64,000 nucleotides of DNA from Microlunatus sagamiharensis (GTDB lineage Bacteria; Actinomycetota; Actinomycetes; Propionibacteriales; Propionibacteriaceae), in assembly GCF_900105785.1 (NCBI RefSeq), contig NZ_LT629799.1, positions 1,240,001 to 1,304,000 of the forward strand. Direction: 5' to 3'. Position 1 is the first letter of the stretch; each line of letters opens with the position of its first letter. Shown piece after piece: positions 48,674-58,712 of the stretch. The notes beneath the pieces were generated by a model, which was given only the letters and a program-made list of their open reading frames with translations, was not told the DNA's origin and did no database searches. Both the position numbers and the translations under genes were made by a program.

Positions 48674-49938
48674 CCTAGGGCGTCGGGGGCGCCGCGCGAC
48701 TCCGGCACGACGGGCACGACCGGGAGCACGGGCGTACCGCCGGCCGAGGTCGGGGTGCGGATCAGGAGCACCCCGACGACCAGCAGGAGGCCGAAGGCGG
48801 CGACGAGGACGAAGCCGCCCGTCGAGGCCATCTGGTCGACGCTCGCGCCGCCCAGCGCCGCCCCCGTGGCGACGCCGGCCGACATCCCGGTGCCCGACCA
48901 GCCCAGCGCCTCGGTCAGCCGTACGGCGGGCACGGACGTCTGCACGACGCTCACGGCTGCGATCAGGGTGGGCGCGATGGCGAAGCCGCTGACGGTCAGC
49001 AGCACGCCGAGCAGCCACGGCGGGCCGACGAACGGCATCGGGAGCAGCGACACGGCGAGCACGACCGCCCCGATGCGGTAGCGCGCCAGCGGCGCCCGCC
49101 GCCAGGCCACGAGCCCGGCGACCACGCCGGCCAGGAGCGAGCCGGCGGCCCAGCACATCAGCAGCACGCCCGACCAGCCCAGGACGTCGCGCTCGCGGGC
49201 GAACGCCACGACGACGACCTCCATGCTGCCGAAGACGCCGCCGCAGGCCCAGGAGGCGAGGACCACCATGGCGAGCAGCCGGAACGGCAGCCGGCTGGTG
49301 CGGTCGGCGCGGTGCAGCCGCGGCCTCCGCGGGGGCTCGGTGGAGCGCTGCACCGCGAGGAGCAGCGAGCCCAGCACCCCCAGGACCGCGCACACCACGA
49401 GCCCGGCGGCCGGGTCGACCGTCGTGGCCAGGAACGTCACCAGCACGGGGCCGACGACGAAGGTGAGCTCGTCGATGACCGCCTCGAGGGCGAAGGCGGT
49501 GTCGAGCAGCGGCGAGTCGCGCAGCCGGTGCGACCAGCGCGCCCGCACCGAGCTGCCGGTCGGGGTGAAGCACAGACCGGCCAGCAGCGCCCCGCCGACC
49601 GTGGCGGGGAGGGGCCAGCCGCCCTCCACCGAGGCGACGACCACGAGGACCCCGACCGCGTAGCCGAGCGCCGTGCCCACCAGGACCCGGGCCTGGCCGG
49701 CCCGGTCCATCACGCGGCCCCACAGCGGCGCGGCGACCGCCCCGGCGAGCGTCACCGCGGCCGCCACGACGCCCGCCCGGGCGAAGGAGCCGCTGGTCAG
49801 CGAGACGAGCAGCACGATGCCGATGCCGGTCATCGACTGCGGCAGCCGGGCGACGAACCCGGCCAGGCTGAAGCCGCGCGCGGGGGCGTCGCCGAGGACC
49901 GTCGCGTACGCCCCGAACCGCCGTGCCGCCCGCGCCAT
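48658..49938 (-). CDS. MFS transporter, 12 TM
   Basis: The 426-residue protein shows about twelve hydrophobic segments (first region GFVARLPQSMTGIGIVLLVS) and motif A-like residues in GRVMDRAGQARVLVG. The layout resembles small exporters of the YfcJ/aromatic-acid type. It is convergent with rmlCD and divergent from ferrochelatase. Substrate is unknown. The tail (PVLPVVPVVPESRG) is Pro/Val-rich. Confidence 0.85.
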
Positions 49939-50037
49939 CCGCCCCGTCCCCGCCCTTCGTCCCCCCGCCGGCTCGTCACCCTAGGCGGGGCCACCGACAG
50001 CCACGGTCCGCGACCACCCCCGTGGCAGGATCGGCGC

Positions 50038-51165
50038 GTGCCCGACCGCGACGGTTCCGCCGACACCTTGCCCTATGACGCCCTGCTGCTCGTCTCCTTC
50101 GGCGGGCCCGAGAAGCCCGACGACGTGATGCCGTTCCTCGAGAACGTGACCCGGGGCCGCGGCATCCCGCGCGAGCGCCTCGCCGACGTCGCCCACCACT
50201 ACGACGGCTTCGGCGGCCGCAGCCCGATCAACGACCAGTGCCGCGAGCTGCTCGCCGCCCTGCGCGTCGAGCTCGACGGGCGCGGCCTCGACGTCCCGCT
50301 CTACTGGGGCAACCGCAACTGGGACCCGTTCCTCGGCCCGGAGGTCGAGCGCATCGTCGCCGACGGGCACCGGCGCGTGGTCGCCGTGCTGACCAGCGCG
50401 TACCCGTCGTACTCCTCCTGCCGGCAGTACCGCGAGAACCTCTTCGACGCCTTCGACCCGCAGGCGGCCAGCGGGGTCACGGTCGACAAGATCCGCCACT
50501 ACTCCGACCACCCGGGCTTCGTGGCCGCGTCGGTCGACGCGACCCAGGCGGCGCTCGACGAGCTCGGCGAGCCGGGGGAGCGGGCCCGGCTGGTCTTCGT
50601 CACCCACTCCATCCCGACCGCCATGGCCGCGGCCGCCGGTCCCCAGCCCAAGAGCCCCGAGGGCGGCTACGTCGACTGGCACCTCGCCGTCGCCGAGGCG
50701 GTCACCCGCGAGGTCGGCCGGCTCCGCGGTCGGACGTACGACTTCGACCTCGTCTACTGCTCGCGCTCCGGGCCGCCGAGCCAGCCCTGGCTCGAGCCCG
50801 ACGTGAACGACCACCTGAGGGCGCTCGACGCCGCGGGCGTCCCCGGCGTCGTGCTCGTGCCCATCGGCTTCGTGTCGGACCACATGGAGGTCATCTACGA
50901 CCTCGACACCGAGGCGGTCGAGACCGCGCGCGAGCTCGGGCTGCCGCTGGCCCGTGCGGCCACGGCCGGCACGCACCCGGCGTTCGTCTCGGCCCTCGTC
51001 GACCTCGTGCTGGAGCGGGCGGCCGCCGCACGCGGCGAAGAGCCCGCGCGCCCGGTCGTGGAGGGCACGCCGGTCGGCTGGTACGACTGCGAGCCGGACT
51101 GCTGCACCAACCTGCGCGACCCCGGCCGCCGTGCCCTCTGCCAGCGGGTCCCGCAGCCCGCCTGA
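50038..51165 (+). CDS. Ferrochelatase (coproporphyrin-type)
   Basis: The 375-residue protein has LVSFGGPEKPDDVMPFLENV, VAHHYDGFGGRSPIN, the metal-insertion His in VFVTHSIPTAM, and CSRSGPPSQPWLEPDV. A C-terminal Cys cluster (CEPDCCTN, then a Cys before RVPQPA) matches the [2Fe-2S] site of actinobacterial enzymes. Actinobacterial homologues act as coproporphyrin ferrochelatases in heme synthesis, hence hemH or cpfC. CAGGAT at 50026-50031 lies 6 bases before the GTG. Confidence 0.93.
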   Translation: MPDRDGSADTLPYDALLLVSFGGPEKPDDVMPFLENVTRGRGIPRERLADVAHHYDGFGGRSPINDQCRELLAALRVELDGRGLDVPLYWGNRNWDPFLGPEVERIVADGHRRVVAVLTSAYPSYSSCRQYRENLFDAFDPQAASGVTVDKIRHYSDHPGFVAASVDATQAALDELGEPGERARLVFVTHSIPTAMAAAAGPQPKSPEGGYVDWHLAVAEAVTREVGRLRGRTYDFDLVYCSRSGPPSQPWLEPDVNDHLRALDAAGVPGVVLVPIGFVSDHMEVIYDLDTEAVETARELGLPLARAATAGTHPAFVSALVDLVLERAAAARGEEPARPVVEGTPVGWYDCEPDCCTNLRDPGRRALCQRVPQPA

Positions 51166-51291
51166 GGCCTGGAGGAACCGGTCCGGGCCCACCCGCGGGC
51201 CTCGGGAATTTTCTGCCCGCTCATCCGTTGGACGGTCCGCGACAGCAAACGTGCGGGCGTCCTCGGGCGAGCACCACCCCCGACCACGCCC

Positions 51292-51306
51292 CATGTGGTA
51301 CACATG
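51292..51306. promoter_or_regulatory. Palindrome upstream of DUF4193 gene
   Basis: CATGTGGTACACATG is a 15-base palindrome with 6-base arms, 71 bases before the ATG at 51377. It is the only clear symmetry in the 211-base gap 51166-51376 and may be an operator or -10 region element. No regulator can be named. Confidence 0.3.
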
Positions 51307-51376
51307 CGCTGCCCAACCGCAGAACGCACTGCACGACCTGGGCACGCGAGCCTGTGAAAGGTGACGACGGAACACG

Positions 51377-51679
51377 ATGGCGACCGACTACGACGCCCCC
51401 CGCAAGACCGAGGAAGAGCTCAACGAGGACAGCATCGAGGAGCTGAAGACCCGCCGGAACGACAAGAACTCCGGCAAGGTCGACGAGGACGAGACCGAGG
51501 CCGCCGAGGCCTTCGAGCTCCCCGGCGCCGACCTCTCGCACGAGGAGCTGACGGTGCGGGTCCTCCCGCGCCAGTCCGACGAGTTCACCTGCGCCGGCTG
51601 CTTCCTCGTGCGCCACCGCAGCCAGATCGCCGAGGAGCGCAAGAACGGCGACGCCTACTGCTTCGACTGCGCGGGTTGA
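51377..51679 (+). CDS. DUF4193 family protein
   Basis: The 100-residue protein has an acidic N-terminal half (RKTEEELNEDSIEELKTRR, DEDETEAAEAFELPGADLS) and a C-terminal zinc-knuckle-like domain, CAGCFLVRHRSQIAEERKNG then CFDCAG. The two CxxC pairs suit one zinc. DUF4193 is conserved through actinobacteria beside dut; its role is unknown. A strong terminator hairpin follows at 51751-51778. Confidence 0.9.
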   Translation: MATDYDAPRKTEEELNEDSIEELKTRRNDKNSGKVDEDETEAAEAFELPGADLSHEELTVRVLPRQSDEFTCAGCFLVRHRSQIAEERKNGDAYCFDCAG

Positions 51680-51750
51680 CCCCTCCCCGCGCGTGAGCTC
51701 CCGCCCCCGGGACGGGAGCGACCACGCGCTCGCGCGCAGTGATCCTTCTG

Positions 51751-51778
51751 ACGCCGTCCTCCTCACGGAGGGCGGCGT
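51751..51778 (+). terminator. Terminator hairpin after DUF4193 gene
   Basis: Arms ACGCCGTCCTCC (51751-51762) and GGAGGGCGGCGT (51767-51778) form a 12-bp stem with one G-U and loop TCAC, followed by TCGTCG. It separates the DUF4193 transcript from the DUF3093 promoter box TACGGT at 51798. Confidence 0.75.
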
Positions 51779-51809
51779 TCGTCGTCCCGGGCGCCGGTAC
51801 GGTGGCCGG

Positions 51810-52313
51810 GTGCGGTTTCGGGAGCGGGTCAGCGTGCCGCCGGGGTGGTTGGCGCTCGCCGTCCTGTTCGCGCTGACGCTGGCGGTGGCGTTCGGCTACT
51901 ACCTCGGGATCGCCTGGGCGGTCGGCGTGGGGCTCTTCTCCTTCGTCGCGGTGGCCCTCGGCTTCCGCAGCGCGTCCTTCACGACCGAGGTCGACGACGA
52001 CGAGATCCGGGTCGGCCGTGCGGTCGTCGGCCGGGAGTGGGTCGCCGCGGTCCGGCCGCTCGACACCGCGGGGACCCGGCTGCGGTCCGGCGTCGAGGCC
52101 GACGCCCGCGCCCACCTCGTGCTGCGGCCCTGGGTGTCGACCTGCGTGGAGCTGACGCTCGCCGACCCGGCCGACCCCGTGCCCTACTGGCTGGTCTCGA
52201 CCCGGCGCCCCGGGGCGCTGGCGACCGCACTCGGCTGGGTCCCGGCGGAGCCGGACGCCGAGCCCGCCCAGCCTGCCCCGTCGGCCGGTGCCGAGGCGCC
52301 GCCCCGTGCCTGA
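51810..52313 (+). CDS. DUF3093 membrane protein
   Basis: The 167-residue protein has two close membrane helices ([20 protein letters not shown], then [18 protein letters not shown]), a beta-rich domain ([35 protein letters not shown]) and an Ala/Pro tail. This matches DUF3093, function unknown. TACGGT at 51798-51803 lies 6 bases before the GTG. Its last 8 bases overlap dut. Confidence 0.9.
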   Translation: MRFRERVSVPPGWLALAVLFALTLAVAFGYYLGIAWAVGVGLFSFVAVALGFRSASFTTEVDDDEIRVGRAVVGREWVAAVRPLDTAGTRLRSGVEADARAHLVLRPWVSTCVELTLADPADPVPYWLVSTRRPGALATALGWVPAEPDAEPAQPAPSAGAEAPPRA

Positions 52314-52863
52314 GGTCCCGGAGCCCGACGAGCCCGTCGAGCAGGTGGATGTCGGCCTGCGGCTCCTCGAGGACCTGCCCGTGCCCGCGTACGCGCACCC
52401 GGGCGACGCGGGGGCCGACCTGCACAGCGCCGAGGACGTGGTGCTCGCGCCCGGCACCCGGCGGCTGGTGCGGACGGGGGTCGCCCTGGCCCTGCCCGAG
52501 GGCTACGCGGGCTTCGTCCACCCTCGCTCGGGCCTGGCGCACCGCCACGGCCTCACGGTCGTCAACGCCCCCGGCACGATCGACGCCGGCTACCGCGGCG
52601 AGGTCTGCGTCAACCTGCTCAACACCGACGCCGCGCTGCCCGTCCGCATCGCCCGCGGCGACCGCATCGCCCAGCTGGTGGTGCAGCGCGTGGCCCGCGC
52701 CCGCTTCGTCCTGGCCGACGACCTGCCCGCCTCGGTCCGCGGGACCGGGGGGCACGGGTCCACCGGGGGCATAGGGTCTGACGACGACGAGACGACCGGC
52801 ACCGCGACGGGCGACAGCCACGACGCCCGTGCGGCCGGCGTACGACGAGGAGGACACGCGTGA
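52306..52863 (+). CDS. dut: dUTP diphosphatase
   Basis: The 185-residue protein carries all five dUTPase motifs: [35 protein letters not shown] and [10 protein letters not shown]. It removes dUTP and provides dUMP for dTTP synthesis, acting as a trimer. The C-terminal motif 5 is followed by about 30 extra residues ([15 protein letters not shown]), longer than the usual 150. Starts are ambiguous (52288 or 52306), and the second is used because it sits closer to the upstream stop. The DUF3710 gene overlaps by 4 bases. Confidence 0.93.
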   Translation: MPEVPEPDEPVEQVDVGLRLLEDLPVPAYAHPGDAGADLHSAEDVVLAPGTRRLVRTGVALALPEGYAGFVHPRSGLAHRHGLTVVNAPGTIDAGYRGEVCVNLLNTDAALPVRIARGDRIAQLVVQRVARARFVLADDLPASVRGTGGHGSTGGIGSDDDETTGTATGDSHDARAAGVRRGGHA

Positions 52864-53702
52864 TCTTCGGGCGCAAGAAGAAGGCCCGCGCCGACGAGGA
52901 CGAGGTCGTGGCGGAGGACTCGACGGCCCAGGCGGCCGACGGGTCCGCCGCGGACGAGGCCGATGTCTCCGACGAGACGGCTGCGGACCCGGCGACCGAC
53001 GAGGACGGCGGCGACGACACGTCGGCCGACCCGGACGAGGACGCGACCCCGGGGCTCGACACCGAGGCGCTCGACGCCACCGAGTGGCGCACCGACGGCC
53101 CCTTCGAGGTCGGCGAGCTCGACGGCACCGACCCCGACGACGACGCCCCGCGCATCGACCTGGGCAGCCTCGTCATCGCACCGGTCCCCGGCTCGGAGCT
53201 GCGGCTGCAGGTCAACGAGGCGCAGGACATCGTGTCGGCGATGCTCGTGCTGCCCGTCCACGCGCCCGGCACCGACGGCGACACGCCCGAGGTGGTGGCC
53301 AGCTCCGCGCTCGAGCTCAGCGCGTACGCGGCGCCGCGCAGCGGTGGGCTGTGGGCCGAGCTGCGCGACGAGATCTCCGAGGCCGCCGTCGAGGTGGGCG
53401 GGTCGGCCGAGCTGGCCGCCGGGCCCTTCGGGGTCGAGCTGCGGCGCCTGCTGCCCGTGACCACTCCGACCGGCGAGCAGGGCTACCAGCCGTCGCGGAT
53501 GTGGGTGGCCGAGGGGCAGCGCTGGCTGCTGCGCGGCATCGTCTACGGCCAGGCCGCCATCACCGACGACGACGAGGACCCGGCGGTCGCCGCCGTGCTC
53601 GCCGCCTTCCGCGACGTGGTCGTGCGGCGGGGCGACGAGGCCATGGCGCCGGGCGACCTGCTGCCCATGACCATCCCGGCCGACCTCCAGCCGGCCGACT
53701 GA
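52860..53702 (+). CDS. DUF3710 family protein
   Basis: The 280-residue protein starts [15 protein letters not shown], has an acidic disordered stretch to about 75, then the DUF3710 domain ([49 protein letters not shown]). It is always found next to dut in actinobacteria; function unknown. Translation is coupled to dut by a GTGA overlap. Confidence 0.92.
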   Translation: MIFGRKKKARADEDEVVAEDSTAQAADGSAADEADVSDETAADPATDEDGGDDTSADPDEDATPGLDTEALDATEWRTDGPFEVGELDGTDPDDDAPRIDLGSLVIAPVPGSELRLQVNEAQDIVSAMLVLPVHAPGTDGDTPEVVASSALELSAYAAPRSGGLWAELRDEISEAAVEVGGSAELAAGPFGVELRRLLPVTTPTGEQGYQPSRMWVAEGQRWLLRGIVYGQAAITDDDEDPAVAAVLAAFRDVVVRRGDEAMAPGDLLPMTIPADLQPAD

Positions 53703-53800
53703 CCTCACGGTCCGGGCCCGGCGGTTGGCCCGCGGTGCGATGCTTGACGTCTCGCCGGGGCCGCCGGACCACCCTCACCGATCGACGCGGAGGACGCACG

Positions 53801-54181
53801 ATGGGCAAGGAGAACATGCTGCAGCGGGCGCTGCGACGTCTGGCGACGTCCAACGCCGAGCTCGAGTCCGAGGACCTGCAGCGCAACGTCCGGCAGGAGG
53901 GCGCCGTCCCGATCAGCGCCTGCGAGGACCGTCAGCAGGTCAACCTGACCGGCACGGTCTCCTCGATCACGCTGAGCCCGCGCGCCGGGCACCCGGCGCT
54001 CGACGTCGAGCTGGAGGACGGCTCGGGCGTGGTCACGCTGGTGTGGCTGGGCCGGCGCCAGATCCCGGGCATCGACGCGGGCCGCACGCTGAAGGTGTGG
54101 GGGCGCATCAGCTGCCACGAGGGCCGCCGCCTGATGTACAACCCGCGGTACGAGCTGCTGCCGACGCCCGCCGCTTCGTGA
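53801..54181 (+). CDS. OB-fold nucleic-acid-binding protein
   Basis: The 126-residue protein begins MGKENMLQRALRRLATS and has an OB-fold core: VNLTGTVSSITLSPR, ALDVELEDGSGVVTLVWLG and LKVWGRISCHEGRRLMYNP. A homologue lies between DUF3710 and DUF3159 genes in mycobacteria (Rv2694c position). It probably binds single-stranded DNA or RNA. It overlaps the DUF3159 start by 4 bases. Confidence 0.9.
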   Translation: MGKENMLQRALRRLATSNAELESEDLQRNVRQEGAVPISACEDRQQVNLTGTVSSITLSPRAGHPALDVELEDGSGVVTLVWLGRRQIPGIDAGRTLKVWGRISCHEGRRLMYNPRYELLPTPAAS

Positions 54182-54885
54182 CGGCGGCCGACACCCCGGG
54201 CGCCGTCGGACCCGAGGCGCCTGCCGGCGCCCAGCCGCCGCGGCCGCAGTTCCGCTACGTCGAGGAGCTAGTCCGCTACGAGCTGGGACGCACGCTCGGC
54301 GGCCCCCGCGGCATGGTCGAGGCGGCGCTGCCCTTCGTGGGCTTCACCGTCGCCTGGGTGGCGTCGCGCCAGCTCTACCCCTCGATCGGGGTGGCGGTGG
54401 GCGTGGCGCTCGTGCTCGCCGTCGTCCGGCTGGTGCAGCGCTCGTCGCTGAAGTTCGTCGCGCAGGCCGTCGTGCCGACGGCTATCGCCGCGATCATCGC
54501 CACCCGCACCGGCCGGGCCGAGGACGTCTTCCTGCCCGGCATCCTCTACAACGGCGGTCTCGCGGTGGTCTCGCTCCTGACCGTCGCCGTCCGCCGCCCG
54601 CTGATCGGCTTCGTGATCGGCGCCGCGCTCGAGGACCCGACCGGCTGGATCCGCGACCGCGCGCTGGTCAGGATGGCCTCGCGCCTCACGCTCGTCCTCG
54701 CGGTGCCCTACGTGCTCCGCTTCGTGGTGCAGCTGCCGCTCTTCCTCGCCGGCGAGGTCGTCTGGCTCGGCGTGGCCAAGGTCGTCCTCGGCTGGCCCCT
54801 GCTGCTCGCCGCGCTGTTCGTCATCGGGCTGCTGCTGTCGCGCGGCCGGACGCCCATCGAGGAGCACGCTGCACCAGCGGACTGA
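54178..54885 (+). CDS. DUF3159 membrane protein
   Basis: The 235-residue protein has a soluble start (FRYVEELVRYELGRTLGG) and about six membrane helices (LPFVGFTVAWVASRQL; LVLAVVRLVQR; VVSLLTVAVRR; YVLRFVVQLPLFLAGEVVWL; LLAALFVIGLLL). It matches DUF3159, function unknown, in its conserved place. The following 115 bases separate it from the large secreted protein, with no clear terminator. Confidence 0.9.
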   Translation: MTAADTPGAVGPEAPAGAQPPRPQFRYVEELVRYELGRTLGGPRGMVEAALPFVGFTVAWVASRQLYPSIGVAVGVALVLAVVRLVQRSSLKFVAQAVVPTAIAAIIATRTGRAEDVFLPGILYNGGLAVVSLLTVAVRRPLIGFVIGAALEDPTGWIRDRALVRMASRLTLVLAVPYVLRFVVQLPLFLAGEVVWLGVAKVVLGWPLLLAALFVIGLLLSRGRTPIEEHAAPAD

Positions 54886-55000
54886 GCCTCCCCGCCGGGC
54901 CACGTGGTGAACATCACGTCATGATCGAGCGACTGCGCCGCGATTCTGAGCACTCCTCAGGCACGCTGTAGGCCGCTGACAGCCGCCGGGGCTGCCAGTC

Positions 55001-57898
55001 GTGCCCGTGAAGGCTGGATCCTTGAACCTCGTCCCCCGTCGAACACGAGCCGTCGCAGCGTTCGTCCTCGCCGGGCTCGTCTCGGCCGGCCTGCTCGGCG
55101 CCGCACCGGCCTCGGCCGACGTCACGACCGTCTCCACCGACAACCTCCGCACAGGCTGGGACCAGGACGAGCCCAAGCTGGCCCCGTCCGACGTGTCCGC
55201 CCCCGACTTCGGCCAGCTCTTCGAGACCAAGCTCGACGGCCAGATCTACGCCCAGCCCGTCCTCGTGAAGGGCACGCTGCTCGCCGTCACCGAGAAGAAC
55301 AAGGCGTACGGCCTCGACCCGGTCACCGGCAAGGTCCGGTGGAGCCGGGACGTGGGCAAGGAGTGGGCGGCCTCGAACATCGGGTGCGGCGACCTCGTGC
55401 CCACCATCGGCATCACGGCGACCCCCGCGGTCGACCAGGCGACCGGCACCGCCTACTTCACGGCCAAGGTCGACGACGGCAAGAACGCCGACAACCCGCA
55501 CTGGTACATGCACGCCGTCGACATCACGACCGGGGCCGAGCGTCCCGGCTTCCCGACGACGATCAAGGGCGCGGCCGACAACGACGACGACCACGACTTC
55601 AACCCCAAGACCGCGATGCAGCGGCCGGGGCTGCTGCTCCTCGACGGCGTCGTCTACGCCGGCTTCGCCAGCCACTGCGACCACCAGCCGTACGTCGGCT
55701 ACGTCGTCGGCGTGGACGCGACGACGGGCAAGCAGACCTCGATGTTCGCGACCGAGACGGGCAACAGCAAGGCCGGGGCCGGCATCTGGCAGTCCGGCGG
55801 CGGTCTGATGTCGGACGGCAAGGGCCAGATCATCTTCGCCACCGGCAACGGGGTCTCGCCGTCGCCGCACCCCGGCAAGAAGCCCCCGAGCCAGCTGGCC
55901 GAGTCCGTCGTCCGGGTGAGCGTGCAGGCCGACCGCACGCTCAAGGCGACCGACTTCTTCTCCCCGGTCAACAACAGCAACCTCGACACCGACGACACCG
56001 ACCTCGGTTCCGGCGCCCCGATGGCCATCCCCGACGGCTACGGCACCGCCGACCACCCGCACCTGATGGTCATGGTCGGCAAGGACGGGCGGGTCTTCCT
56101 GCTCGACCGCGACGACTTCGGCGGCAGCGGTCAGAAGTCCGGCCGCAAGGACGACGTCCTGCAGACCGGCGGGCCGTACAAGGGCGTCTGGGGCCACCCC
56201 GCCTTCTGGGGCGGCGACGGCGGCTACGTCTACATGGTCACCAACCGCGGCCCGATGTCGGCCTTCAAGGTCGGTCGTTCCGGCTCCGGCCTCCCCGCGC
56301 TGAGCCGCACCGGCACGACGAGCGGGAACTTCGGCTACACCTCCGGGTCGCCGACCGTGACCTCGAACGGTAAGGCCTCCGGCTCGGCCCTCGTCTGGAC
56401 CGTGTACGCCAGCGGCCCGAACGGCGCCGGCGGCCAGCTCCGTGCGTACGACGCCCTGCCCAGCAAGGGCCGGCTGAACCTGCGCTACTCCGCCCCGATC
56501 GGCACCGCCACCAAGTTCGCGAAGGTGGCGACCGACAACGGCCGCGTCTACGTCGCGAACCGGTCGGGCTCGGTGTACGGCTTCGGCCGGCCGTCGACGA
56601 TCGCCCTGGGCGGCACGCCGACCGACTTCGGCCAGGTCGCGGTCAAGGCCACCGCGACCAAGCAGGTCACGGTGACCGCCAAGCGGGAGGTCCGGCTGAC
56701 CAAGGTCCGCTCGGGCGCGCCCTTCAAGATCGGCAAGGTCAAGCTGCCGGTGACGCTCAAGGCCGGCGCGTCGGTGTCGGTGCCGGTGTCCTACACCCCG
56801 ACCGCCCCCGGCTCGGACTCGGGCGCCATCTCCTTCGTCACCACGACGGGGACGTTCGCCTTCGACCTGCACGGCCAGGGCACCAAGGACGGGCTGGTCT
56901 CCGACCCCTCCACCCTCGACTTCGGGGAGGTGCCGACGGGCGGCAACGTGACGCTGGACGCCAGCATCACCAACAGCGGGTCGACGAGCACGACGATCCA
57001 GTCGGTCACCGCGCCAACGGCGCCCTTCTCCACCGACGCCGCTCCCGCGGCGGGCACCCAGCTCGAGGCGGGCAACTCGCTGTCGGTCCCGATCACCTTC
57101 GAGCCGACGGCCGCGGGCACCTTCAAGACCTCGCTCGTCGTGAAGTCCTCGACGGGCACGGTCACCGTCCCGGTCACGGGCTCCTCGATCAAGGGGGTCG
57201 CGCAGCTGCAGATCGACCCGGGCACCGTGCAGTTCGGGACGATCGAGGTGGGCAAGAAGGTGACCAAGACCTTCGACATCCGCAACACCGGCAACCTGCT
57301 GCTGACCCTCACCAAGGCGGCCCCGCCGACGGCGCCCTTCGAGGTGCCCGACCCGGTGTCGGAGGGTCAGCAGATCGAGCCCGGTGACGTGATCCACCAG
57401 TCGGTGACCTTCCAGCCGACGGCGCTGGGGAGCTTCGACGGGACCTACTCGATCACCGGCAACGACGGCCAGGGCGCGCACCTCGTCACGGTGCACGGCA
57501 CCGCGGTGGCCAAGCTGCCGACGACGACCATCGTGGGTGTCGGCGGCAAGTGCGCCGACGTGCGCGGGGGCAAGGACGCCAAGGGCACGGCCGTGCAGCT
57601 GTACGGCTGCAACGGCTCCAAGGCCCAGACGTGGACCCGCGCGGGCAGCACCTTCGCCAGCCTCGGCAAGTGCCTCGACGTGAAGGGCGGCAGCGCCAAG
57701 AACAAGGCCAAGGTGCAGCTGTGGTCCTGCAACGGCACGGCCGCCCAGGAGTGGACCCCGGGCACGGACGGCTCGCTCGTGAACACGGCGTCAGGCAAGT
57801 GTCTGGACGTCCCGGGCGGCGCGGCCAAGAACAAGCTCCAGCTGCAGATCTACACCTGCAACGCCTCCGCGGCCCAGCGCTGGACCCTGACCGGCTGA
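55001..57898 (+). CDS. Secreted propeller/Ig-like/ricin-lectin protein
   Basis: The 965-residue protein has a signal peptide (VLAGLVSAGLLGAAPASA) and a PQQ-like beta-propeller region (about 45-520; GKVRWSRDVGKEW, GGDGGYVYMVTNRGPMSAF). Choice-of-anchor-D/ASH-type repeats follow (about 525-830; TPTDFGQVAVKATATKQV, STLDFGEVPTGGNVTLDAS, GTVQFGTIEVGKKVTKTFD). A C-terminal ricin B domain carries three GKCxDVxGG/QxW repeats (about 840-965). It probably binds or acts on cell-wall or environmental glycans. It sits inside an otherwise conserved gene block. Confidence 0.9.
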   Translation: MPVKAGSLNLVPRRTRAVAAFVLAGLVSAGLLGAAPASADVTTVSTDNLRTGWDQDEPKLAPSDVSAPDFGQLFETKLDGQIYAQPVLVKGTLLAVTEKNKAYGLDPVTGKVRWSRDVGKEWAASNIGCGDLVPTIGITATPAVDQATGTAYFTAKVDDGKNADNPHWYMHAVDITTGAERPGFPTTIKGAADNDDDHDFNPKTAMQRPGLLLLDGVVYAGFASHCDHQPYVGYVVGVDATTGKQTSMFATETGNSKAGAGIWQSGGGLMSDGKGQIIFATGNGVSPSPHPGKKPPSQLAESVVRVSVQADRTLKATDFFSPVNNSNLDTDDTDLGSGAPMAIPDGYGTADHPHLMVMVGKDGRVFLLDRDDFGGSGQKSGRKDDVLQTGGPYKGVWGHPAFWGGDGGYVYMVTNRGPMSAFKVGRSGSGLPALSRTGTTSGNFGYTSGSPTVTSNGKASGSALVWTVYASGPNGAGGQLRAYDALPSKGRLNLRYSAPIGTATKFAKVATDNGRVYVANRSGSVYGFGRPSTIALGGTPTDFGQVAVKATATKQVTVTAKREVRLTKVRSGAPFKIGKVKLPVTLKAGASVSVPVSYTPTAPGSDSGAISFVTTTGTFAFDLHGQGTKDGLVSDPSTLDFGEVPTGGNVTLDASITNSGSTSTTIQSVTAPTAPFSTDAAPAAGTQLEAGNSLSVPITFEPTAAGTFKTSLVVKSSTGTVTVPVTGSSIKGVAQLQIDPGTVQFGTIEVGKKVTKTFDIRNTGNLLLTLTKAAPPTAPFEVPDPVSEGQQIEPGDVIHQSVTFQPTALGSFDGTYSITGNDGQGAHLVTVHGTAVAKLPTTTIVGVGGKCADVRGGKDAKGTAVQLYGCNGSKAQTWTRAGSTFASLGKCLDVKGGSAKNKAKVQLWSCNGTAAQEWTPGTDGSLVNTASGKCLDVPGGAAKNKLQLQIYTCNASAAQRWTLTG

Positions 57899-57953
57899 CG
57901 ACGGTCCGGGGACCGGCGCAGGCGGGTCCCCGGGCTCCGGCTCCACAGTCGAG

Positions 57954-57982
57954 AGGTCTCCTCGCCGAGCGCGAGGAGACCT
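57954..57982. terminator. Intrinsic terminator between convergent genes
   Basis: Arms AGGTCTCCTCGC (57954-57965) and GCGAGGAGACCT (57971-57982) form a perfect 12-bp stem with a 5-base loop, followed by TTTCG on the + strand. It follows the lectin gene (stop 57898) and lies just beyond the end of the minus-strand TrkA gene (57996), so it may serve both. Confidence 0.85.
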
Positions 57983-57995
57983 TTCGTGCCCGGGG

Positions 57996-58712
57996 CTACA
58001 GACCCGGCGTGACCATCCGCGGCGTGGCCATGGAGGCGTCCTTGACCTCGCCCTCGCGCGGCGAGAGCACGTTCGCCAGCTCCTGCTCGTCGACCTGCGC
58101 GGTCACGAACAGCAGCTCGTCGCCCGCCTCCAGCGAACCGTCCGGGTCGGGCGCCTGCGTACGACCGTCGCGGATGATCGCCACGAGGACGGCGTCGCCG
58201 GGCCAGTCCTGGTCGCCCACCCGGGCGCCGGCCACCGGGCTCGAGGTCGGCAGGGTCATCTCGACCAGGCTCGACTCGCCCTCGTGGAAGGTCATCAGGC
58301 GGACGAGGTCGCCGACGGTGACGGCCTCCTCGACCAGCGCCGACATCAGCCGCGGGGTCGAGACGGAGATGTCGACGCCCCACACCTCGTTGAACAGCCA
58401 CTCGTTCTTGGGGTGGTTCACCCGGCCCACGGTGCGCGGGACGCCGAACTCGGTCTTGCACAGCAGCGAGATGACCAGGTTGGCCTTGTCATCACCGGTC
58501 GCGGCGATGGCCACGTCGCAGGTGTCGATCCCGGCCTCCTCGAGCGAGGAGAGCTCGCACGCGTCGGCCAGCAGCCACTCGGCCTGGGGGAGGGTGTCGG
58601 ACTTGATCGCCCGCGGGTCGCGGTCGATGAGCAGGATCTCGTGACCCTTGCCGACGAGCTCGGCGGCGATGGAGCGGCCGACGTTCCCGGCCCCCGCGAT
58701 GACGACGCGCAT
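57996..58712 (-). CDS. TrkA-type K+ transport regulatory protein (second of pair)
   Basis: The 238-residue protein has a RCK N-domain with Rossmann motif VVIAGAGNVGRSIAAELV, the acidic strand end LLIDRDP and IAATGDDKANLVISLL, then a C-terminal RCK_C domain (MTLPTSSPVAGARVGDQDWP). It binds NAD(H) and gates potassium transport. It corresponds to the ceoC position of mycobacteria. TGATG coupling links it to the preceding TrkA gene. Confidence 0.92.
   Translation of the reverse strand: MRVVIAGAGNVGRSIAAELVGKGHEILLIDRDPRAIKSDTLPQAEWLLADACELSSLEEAGIDTCDVAIAATGDDKANLVISLLCKTEFGVPRTVGRVNHPKNEWLFNEVWGVDISVSTPRLMSALVEEAVTVGDLVRLMTFHEGESSLVEMTLPTSSPVAGARVGDQDWPGDAVLVAIIRDGRTQAPDPDGSLEAGDELLFVTAQVDEQELANVLSPREGEVKDASMATPRMVTPGL

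Noticed and set aside
54895-54925. CRP-like site before the lectin gene (ACGTG-N8-CACGT)
   Set aside because: Arms are short and the pattern does not match TGTGA-N6-TCACA; not convincing.
54914-57496. 860-codon minus-strand frame
   Set aside because: Antisense to the lectin-propeller gene and without any motif; shadow of regular codon use.
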